Source: Chrysoperla carnea (lineage: Eukaryota > Arthropoda > Insecta > Neuroptera > Chrysopidae). Taken from it: DNA of 64,000 nt. A program made the position numbers and the translations under genes. Location: contig NC_058337.1 of NCBI RefSeq assembly GCF_905475395.1, forward strand, positions 6,994,983-7,058,982. Direction: 5' to 3'. The notes under the pieces are model-generated. The model was not told the DNA's origin. It worked only from the letters and a program-made list of their open reading frames with translations, and made no database searches. Positions 57,668-64,000 of this stretch are shown here, piece after piece; the first letter of the stretch is position 1, and every line of letters starts with the position of its first letter.

Positions 57668-58690
57668 TGTAACGCTTAAAAATATTGATGCTATGAACAA
57701 AATTTTGGTATAGGTGTTCATAAAATCACATAATTAGTCCATTTTCGATTGTCCGTCTGTGGACACGATAACTCAAAAACGAAAAAAGATATCAAGCTGA
57801 AATTTTTACAGCGTACTCAGCACGTAAAAAGTGAGGTCGTAAATTAGCAACATAGGTCAATTGGGTCTTGACCTATGGGTTCGTAGGACCCATCTTGTAA
57901 ACCGTTAGAGATAGAACAAAAGTTAAATGTAAACAAGTGAAAACAAACAATTGACTGAGTTAATTGTTAAATATCATGCATAGTCAGTGTTTATTTCTTT
58001 ATCACATTACACATACAAACATGTGACACATACATAACTGATAATCAAGTATAGTACATATTATAAAATTTCCGCCTAATTGGCGCCCTCACGGGTAAAC
58101 AGTGATGTTTACGAAAAAATGTTTCAAACAAAAGTTGTTTAATTTTTGATAAGGAACATTTTTTACATTTTAACTTTTGTTCTATCTCTAACGGTTTACA
58201 AGATGGGTCTACAGACCCAAGACCCAATTGACCTATGATGCTCATTTACGAACTTGACCTCACTTTTTACGACCTGAGTACGCTGTAAAAATTTCAGCTC
58301 GATATCTTTTTTCGTTTTTGAGTTATCGTGTCCATAGACGGACGGACGGACGATGGACTAATAAGGTGATTTTATGAACACCTATGACAAAATTTTTTTC
58401 CTAGCATCATTATTTTTAAGCGTTACAAACTTGGGACTAAACTTAATATATTATGTATATTTCATATATACATGGTATAAAAATGTTCCTTATCAAAAAA
58501 TAAACAACTTTTGTTTAAAACATTTTTTCGTTAGCATCACTGTTTACCCGTGAGGGCGCAAATTAGGCGTAAATTGTATAGTATATATTATATTAAATGT
58601 ATATGTATGTGCAATGCGATAGAGTAATCAACACTATTTATGTATGGTATTTCAACAATTAACTGAGTCAATTGTTTGTTTTCACTTGTT
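57668..58690 (+). mobile_element. DINE-1-like element split by another copy
   Basis: The forward copy lacks its first about 60 bp (starts TGTAACGCTTAAAAATATTG) and runs to AAAGTTAAATGTAAA at 57931. It is interrupted by a second element, then resumes at 58481 with AAATGTTCCTTATC and ends TTTTCACTTGTT at 58690. A CATTGGGTCTTGACCTATGG-type duplication lies near 57860-57885. Confidence 0.9.
57932..58480 (-). mobile_element. DINE-1-like element nested in its own family
   Basis: A full-length minus-strand copy inserted into the A run of the host copy. The restored site TAAATGT-AAAAAA-TGTTCC agrees with the family consensus if the insert gains no duplicated bases. This fits an A/A (T/T) target without duplication, as reported for helentron-type elements. 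Confidence 0.92.
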
Positions 58691-59154
58691 TTACAAAGTA
58701 AAATGACCGGTTTTAATACTTGATTTTTGTATAAATTACATCCTTACCGTTCACATATAATAATTAAATCAAGTACATATTTAGAATCGGGTATTTACAG
58801 GATTTGCACATCATAAAATATTGTTTACAAGATAGAGAGTTTTGTAAATAAATAGCTAGTGCAGGATTTATTTCATTTCACTGGTTTTGGTAGCATTTAA
58901 TTTGGATCATCTTAAAAATAGAACAGCTATAATAAACAATATATATCACATCTGATTCTGAATCTGATGTATATGATGTTCATTTTAGCAATTAAATTAA
59001 TTTATTACCTCATGGTGTTGTAGATTACACTGCTGTGGTTGCACTTCATGCTTATTATAGGTATAGACTGTGTCATAGAATATATGAGAAAAACTTATAG
59101 AAGTCGGAAATATGGTACACCAAAACAAACATTTTCAATTTAAAAATTTATATA
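58691..59154. other. intronic sequence, nothing recognised
   Basis: AT-rich DNA without a supported feature. Confidence 0.4.
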
Positions 59155-59631
59155 TCACTACATAGTATAAAACAAAGTCGCTTTCTCTGTCCCTATGTCC
59201 CTATGTCCCTATGTCCCTTTGTATGCTTAAATCTTTGAAACTACGCAACGGATTTTGATGCGGTTTTAATAGATAGAGTGATTCAAGAGGAAGGTTTTTA
59301 TGTATAATACATCCATATTATAGTAGAGGGGTTGAAACGGATATGCTTCAAAAACTAAAAAAGTTGTGCATCGATTAAGCTCAAATATTGACACGATATA
59401 CAACCAGCTTCAAAGATCTATTGTTTTTATCTACTTTTAACCTTCGGAGGGTAGAAAGGTGTAGCGAGAAAGTGGGAAGGAATTATCGAATATTTACAAA
59501 TATACCTAAGTGGGGTATCAAATAAAAGAGCATGACGTGTACATTACAAAACTGTTATCCCACGCAAGGAAATGTGGAGGGAGGGGTGCAAGTGGGGATG
59601 TTGCCCAGCAAAGCGGGTAGTTCACAGCTAG
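59155..59631 (+). mobile_element. non-autonomous Helitron
   Basis: The 5' end is TCACTACATAGTATAAAACA after A59154; the 3' end is CCCAGCAAAGCGGGTAGTTC, then ACAGCTAG before T59632. A CCCTATGT tandem tract lies at 59190-59216. The last about 200 bp closely match the Helitron at 19942-20427, while the first half differs. Confidence 0.87.
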
Positions 59632-59973
59632 TCGTCTAATAAAATTGAATAGAATATCATGGTAAAAAAATTAAATACGTTAAAAACAATTCAATATTAT
59701 TTAAATTCTAATAACACTATTAAAAGATACAAAATCAAAAATATAAATACTAGCTGTTTATTATAGGACGACTAAGTCACTCGTTAAAAGTAATAAATAT
59801 AACTATAGACGAAGAAACGAAGCACAAAAATCAAAGTTCGAAAAATTTGAGCAGTAAGTCAGATTTGAATGTGGAGTTGGATTTGAGTGTCAAGAAATTT
59901 TGTGACCTTATTTGATTTATAAGAAATTAAAAATATGCAATTAGCATAATTAATATGCATTTTATAATTGACC
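59632..59973. other. intronic sequence, nothing recognised
   Basis: AT-rich DNA without a supported feature. Confidence 0.4.
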
Positions 59974-60872
59974 CGGTGACGGATTTAGGCTTGCTGCCGC
60001 CCTAGGCCCCGTTCGATGCGCCGCCCTTTTTGAAAGAATGAATTTCATTAATTTTGATCCAGTTTTTTATTTTAAAGTAACTTAATTTATTGAAATATAA
60101 TTTTTTTAATATTACTGATAAACAAGACAGGTAAATATATAAATAAACTTTAAACAGATAAATAATTCATATTTCTTTTAATATTAATCAATTTGAAAAT
60201 TTCTTTTTCCTGGCTTTGGTCCGTGCAAAAACGTCAATTTTGTCGTCGTAATTAATTTCTTGGACTAGTTGGGCTTCAATAGACAGTAATGCAAGTGCAT
60301 TAAGTCTATCTTGGCCCATGCTTGCGCGTAAATAGGTTTTTACCCTTTTAAGAGTAGAAAAAGATATTTCGCCTTAACAATTTGTAGCCGGAATACTCAA
60401 AAAATACGGAGAGCAATGTCCACATTCGGATAAACATCTCGAAGATTCCGTGAATATTCATTCATTCAATACTTTTTTCTTTGTCTTCAAACTTTTTTTT
60501 TTTATCAGGGACATACAAATCCGTTATTTTTATTTCACACTAAAAACAAATTGAGAAGTCATTTGGATTAAATAATTTCAAAATGCTTCATACACGTGAG
60601 ATTAATCTCACTAAAGGAATAGAAAGTAAAGAACATTACTCGATAAAGAATATCATTGATCGATTAAAAAATTAACATCTTACCCACACAGATTGAGAAG
60701 TAGATTAATGAATTGGATTCTAATATTTTCTATCGAAAATTTTTTATAAAAACTATTCTGAACCAATTTTTATAATTGATTGTCTTTACTTTTTTGTGAC
60801 TCTAAAATTTTGGCATTTCATAAATTTTGCCGCTCTTCAAATTCTGCCGCCCTAGGCCTAAATCCACCACTG
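59974..60872 (-). mobile_element. internally deleted hAT transposon, decayed
   Basis: The ends are CGGTGACGGATTTAGGCTTG and CTAAATCCACCACTG, with flanks AATTGACC/AATTGAGC (7 of 8 identical). The interior is a shorter, more mutated version of 48551-49521; its transposase C-terminal relic (about 60190-60450, minus) is broken by stops and a deletion. Confidence 0.9.
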
Positions 60873-61138
60873 AATTGAGCGTAAATATTAGATTCACAAT
60901 TCGGTGGACAATGATGAAAATGATTTCAAACTTGTTACACGGGGGTTTTTGGGATCGCTGAACTCGCATATAGTATTATATCCCTATAGGAAAGTATCAC
61001 TATAGGAAGGAACCTCATCACTTTTATTTCTTTCGTAGAGCCTGAACTTTGATACTCATCGTGTTTTCCGGACATATTGTATAGTATGCAAATCATTTTA
61101 AAATGTACAGCCTTTAAGACTCTGTCTATCCTAGAAAA

Positions 61139-61664
61139 AACAAGTGAAAACAAACAATTGATTGAGTTAATTGATGAAATACCATGCATAGACAGTGTTG
61201 ATTATTCTGTCACATTACACATACATACATGACACAGACATATAACTGATATCCCCATATAATAAATACTATACAATTTACGCGTAATTTGCGTCCTCAC
61301 GGGTAAACAGTGCTGTTTATGAAAAAATGTTTCAAATAAAAGTTGTTTATTTTTTTTATAAGAAACATTTTTTACATTTAAATTTTTGTTCTATCTCTAA
61401 CGGTTTACAAGATGGGTCCTATGGACTCATAGGTCAAGACCCAAATTGATGAATTCAGCCTGATATCTTTTTTCGTTTTTGAGTAATCGTGTTGGCAGAC
61501 AGACGGACAGTCGGACAGACGGACAGACAACCGAAAATGGACTAATTAGGTGATTTTAAAAACACCTATACCAAAATTTTGTTCATAGCATTAATATTTT
61601 CAAGCGTTACAAACTTGGGACTAAACTTAGTATACCTTGCATTTTACATATATGCATGGTATAA
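61139..61664 (-). mobile_element. DINE-1-like element, diverged
   Basis: Minus-strand copy with both ends. Its central GTACGCTGTAAAAATTTCAG region is deleted, and its tract is CAGACGGACAGTCGGACAG. Confidence 0.87.
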
Positions 61665-62031
61665 AAATCTTAAAATCAAGCAGTTTATCTTTAGTCTTTC
61701 GTGCCGAATAACGTGAATAACTCTACATAATAATAATAATTAAAGAAGTAATCGATTATAATCAGAACGACCTTAGGTAACAAGTAAAATAATTATCAGT
61801 TCTTACTATTTTGCTAAAATTTTGCGTGTTGCTTTTAAATAAAAATAACATAAAATAAACAATTAACCTCATATAAATTTTTGAGCAACGCAGTGTATAT
61901 AATTTAAAAAAAGTTTGATCATCACGCAGGAACAGCGTAAACTAAACGAATCCCATTTTAGAAATAGTTAACAAAAAAACAGCCTAGTAGATAGCCCAGA
62001 CGATTTCATCATCATAATAATTGTTAAATAA
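61665..62031. other. intronic sequence, nothing recognised
   Basis: AT-rich DNA without a supported feature. Confidence 0.4.
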
Positions 62032-62130
62032 CTAGCAGTTAACGCACCCGCTTCGCTGGGCAACCGCAATAGGGTATTATCGTTAGTCAAAAATAAATAA
62101 TGAAATTTGAAAAAAGTTAAAATTTATGTT
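62032..62130 (-). mobile_element. Helitron 3'-end fragment
   Basis: CTAG at 62032-62035 follows A62031. The minus strand ends GTTGCCCAGCGAAGCGGGTG, then CGTTAACTGCTAG, the hairpin-plus-CTAG end of the Helitrons in this window. The 5' end is not identified. Confidence 0.65.
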
Positions 62131-62289
62131 TAAATATATTTAAATATTCTGATTTCGAGTCATAAAAGCACTATAGGTACAAAATCCATAGCTGATTTTC
62201 CTTGAAAGGAAAATGCCTTAAAAAAATAAAATCAGAATAGCACAATAAATCGATCGACCACATCACGCACCTTATTTTTAAGAATAAAA

Positions 62290-63262
62290 TTTATTTATAG
62301 TATAGTAAACGAACTTTTTTCCTTCGAAAAAATTGTTTGGGTGTATTGACTTGCGGTTTTTTGCATTGGCTCCACGAAATTATCCTAAAAAAAGTCTATA
62401 TGACTAGAGGATCTCTTTTGTTTTATCCACCGCAAGTTTTTAATTGGGAAGAAGGGGGTTTATATTATAAAAAAATCAAATAAAAGATTTGCAAAAGGTC
62501 AAAATGCTAAAGTTACCAAAATTTCAGATATATTTGTTAATAAACTTCTTTATGCACCTCCCCCTCCCTTTCGGGGATCTGAAAGACTCTCAAAATCAAA
62601 TAGACCATTTTTTTGCAAGTTAAGACTTTCAATGACGTATAAGAGGGTTTTTGGGTCGCTAAGCTCGTTTTTTCAGATAAATTGTTTAATTTGTTACATT
62701 TCAATTTTTTTTTTACATCTCATTTGTAACATCTCAATAATATCATTTTTTTTTTGAAAATTTAAGCCTTTTTGGGGCATCTAAGAGGTTTTTTAAAGTT
62801 TCTGATCTTGAATTTTTGATCAAATTGGTTCGATTTTCACTAATACCCCCCCCCTCCGTCTATTAGCTAACATAAGTAGACTTCTGAAATAAAAAATACC
62901 ATTTTTTTGCAAATTTAATCCTTTTTAAGGCATGTAAAAGAGATTTAAAAGTCATTGATTTCAAATTTATGATCAAATTGTTTCAATTTTTATCCCCCGT
63001 CTCCTCTGCTAACTTCATAAGTTGGCCCCCCAATCAAAAATTGTCTTTTTTTTTAATTTCATCCTTTTTAAGGCATGTTGTTGGTATAATTTATTTAGTG
63101 GGTCTACTTATGTAAGTCAAAAAAGAAGGAAAGGGGTGAAAATTGAATCAATTTGGTCATACATTCGAGATCAGCGACTGCAAGTCAATACACCCAGCAA
63201 ACGATTTTTTCGAAGGAATAAAAAAAATAAAGGTTCGTTGATTGTACTATTATTTATGTATT
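62290..63262. mobile_element. element with long inverted ends and internal tandem repeats
   Basis: The inverted ends share AACGAAC, CCTTCGAAAAAATTGTTTG and GGGTGTATTGACTTGC (left at about 62308-62353; right at about 63180-63239, with weaker pairing outside). Between them, three to four degenerate units of about 130 bp repeat a pattern: a T run, a CAAATTTAATCCTTTTTAAG-like block, GGCATGTAAAAGAG, GATCAAATTG and a CCCCC-rich block. Non-coding. Confidence 0.75.
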
Positions 63263-63348
63263 TTAAATAAAAACAGTAAATAATTGTAACACGACTAAAT
63301 ATTGAGTGCTGCATAAGTCACGCACTGCTTTCATAAATTCATTAATTG

Positions 63349-63870
63349 TTATACCATGCATATATGTAATATGCAAGGTATACTAAGTTTAGTCCCAAGT
63401 TTGTAACGCTTAAAAATATTGAAGCTACGAACAAAATTTTGGTATAGGTGTTCATAAAATCACTTAATTAGTCCATTTCCGGTTGTCCCTCCGTCTGTGG
63501 GCACGATAACTCAAAAACGAAAAAGATATCGAGTTGAAATTTTTACAGCGTACTCAGGACGTAAAAAGTGAGGTCGAGTTCGTAAATGAGCAACATAGGT
63601 CAATTGGGTCTTGACCTATCTTGTAAACCGTTAGAGATAGAACAAAAGTTTAAATGTAAAATATGTTCCTTATCAACAGATAAATAACTTTTGTTTGAAA
63701 CATTTTTTCGTAAACATCACTGTTAACCCGTGAGAGCGCAAATTAGGCGTAAATTGTATAGTATATATTATATTAAATGTATATGTATGTGCAATGTGAT
63801 ATAGTAATCAACACTATTTAAGCATGGTATTTCAACAATTAACTCAGTCAATTGTTTGTTTTCACTTGTT
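63349..63870 (+). mobile_element. DINE-1-like helentron-derived element
   Basis: A forward copy with both ends. It lacks the GGTCCGTAGGACC segment, and its tract is very short (TTGTCCCTCCGTCTGTGG). Confidence 0.9.
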
Positions 63871-64000
63871 AGTTACAAAAAATAACCCACATAAGAGGCT
63901 CTAATCGAATTTATCATTATTATTTAAATGAGTGCTACATAGTTATTGAAATAAATACCACGCTACTCAAAATAAATAGGTATATTAAGAAATTTTATTT

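Larger units (their letters stand above)
14960..64000 (+). other. two-pore-domain potassium channel gene, 5' part
   Basis: The gene enters at the ATG of 14960, has coding exons 14960-15395 and 45720-45986 separated by a 30.3-kb intron, and continues past the right edge. K2P channels are dimeric plasma-membrane leak potassium channels with four membrane segments and two pore loops per subunit. Visible here are a 120-residue cytosolic N-terminus, TM1, the extracellular cap helices and the first pore loop up to TTIG. TM2-TM4 and the second pore must lie beyond 64000; no matching exon was found between 45987 and 64000. The exact K2P subfamily is not assigned; TWiK-type is a reasonable label. Confidence 0.85.

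Noticed and set aside
1..64000. CRISPR array, prokaryotic operon, phage or endogenous viral genome.
   Set aside because: No regularly spaced identical short repeats, no operon-like packed frames, and no viral structural or polymerase genes beyond a LINE reverse transcriptase. Spliced animal genes and insect transposons explain the window.

Overview
The window is AT-rich animal nuclear DNA with spliced genes and dense transposable elements. Two protein genes are present on the + strand, both with clear GT-AG introns. The first is the 3' end of a huntingtin orthologue (four exons, 1-2664, with its stop codon). The second is the 5' part of a two-pore-domain (K2P) potassium channel (start at 14960, exons at 14960-15395 and 45720-45986), which runs off the right edge. 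The huntingtin divergence and the repeat types (DINE-1-like helentrons, CTAG-ended Helitrons, hAT and TTAA-flanked MITEs) indicate an insect. The order cannot be decided from the sequence.

Layout: 1-2664 huntingtin C-terminus; 2665-14959 intergenic, with one intact tRNA-Gln(CTG) at 4465-4536, several repeats and a decayed LINE (about 13130-14290); 14960-15395 first coding exon of the channel; 15396-45719 a 30.3-kb intron; 45720-45986 second exon, ending inside the selectivity-filter glycine codon; 45987-64000 a further intron of at least 18 kb with no third exon visible.

The dominant repeat is a roughly 530-600 bp family present in more than twenty full, partial or degraded copies on both strands. 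In its forward sense it opens with TATACCATGTATATATGAAA, carries a variable GTCC/GTCT microsatellite, and ends with a short hairpin followed by TTTGTTTTCACTTGTT. This layout matches the DINE-1/mini-me (helentron-derived) elements known from Diptera. One copy is inserted inside another (57932-58480), and a canonical Helitron (19942-20427) sits inside a third; both expose precise ends and target sites. hAT elements with perfect or near-perfect 8-bp target duplications lie at 39502-39988, 48551-49521 and 59974-60872. TTAA-bounded MITEs lie at 29720-30365, 31753-32315 and 55358-55855.

The second striking property is the number of long inverted repeats. The strongest is a hairpin of about 400-bp arms with a 24-nt loop at 28443-29262. 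Others are at 10547-10850, 15488-17090, 42540-43130, 44552-45405, 56991-57305 and 62290-63262. Most lie inside the channel introns, so the pre-mRNA would contain extensive double-stranded RNA. I found no evidence for a new protein-coding system. The unusual content is structural and transposon-related.
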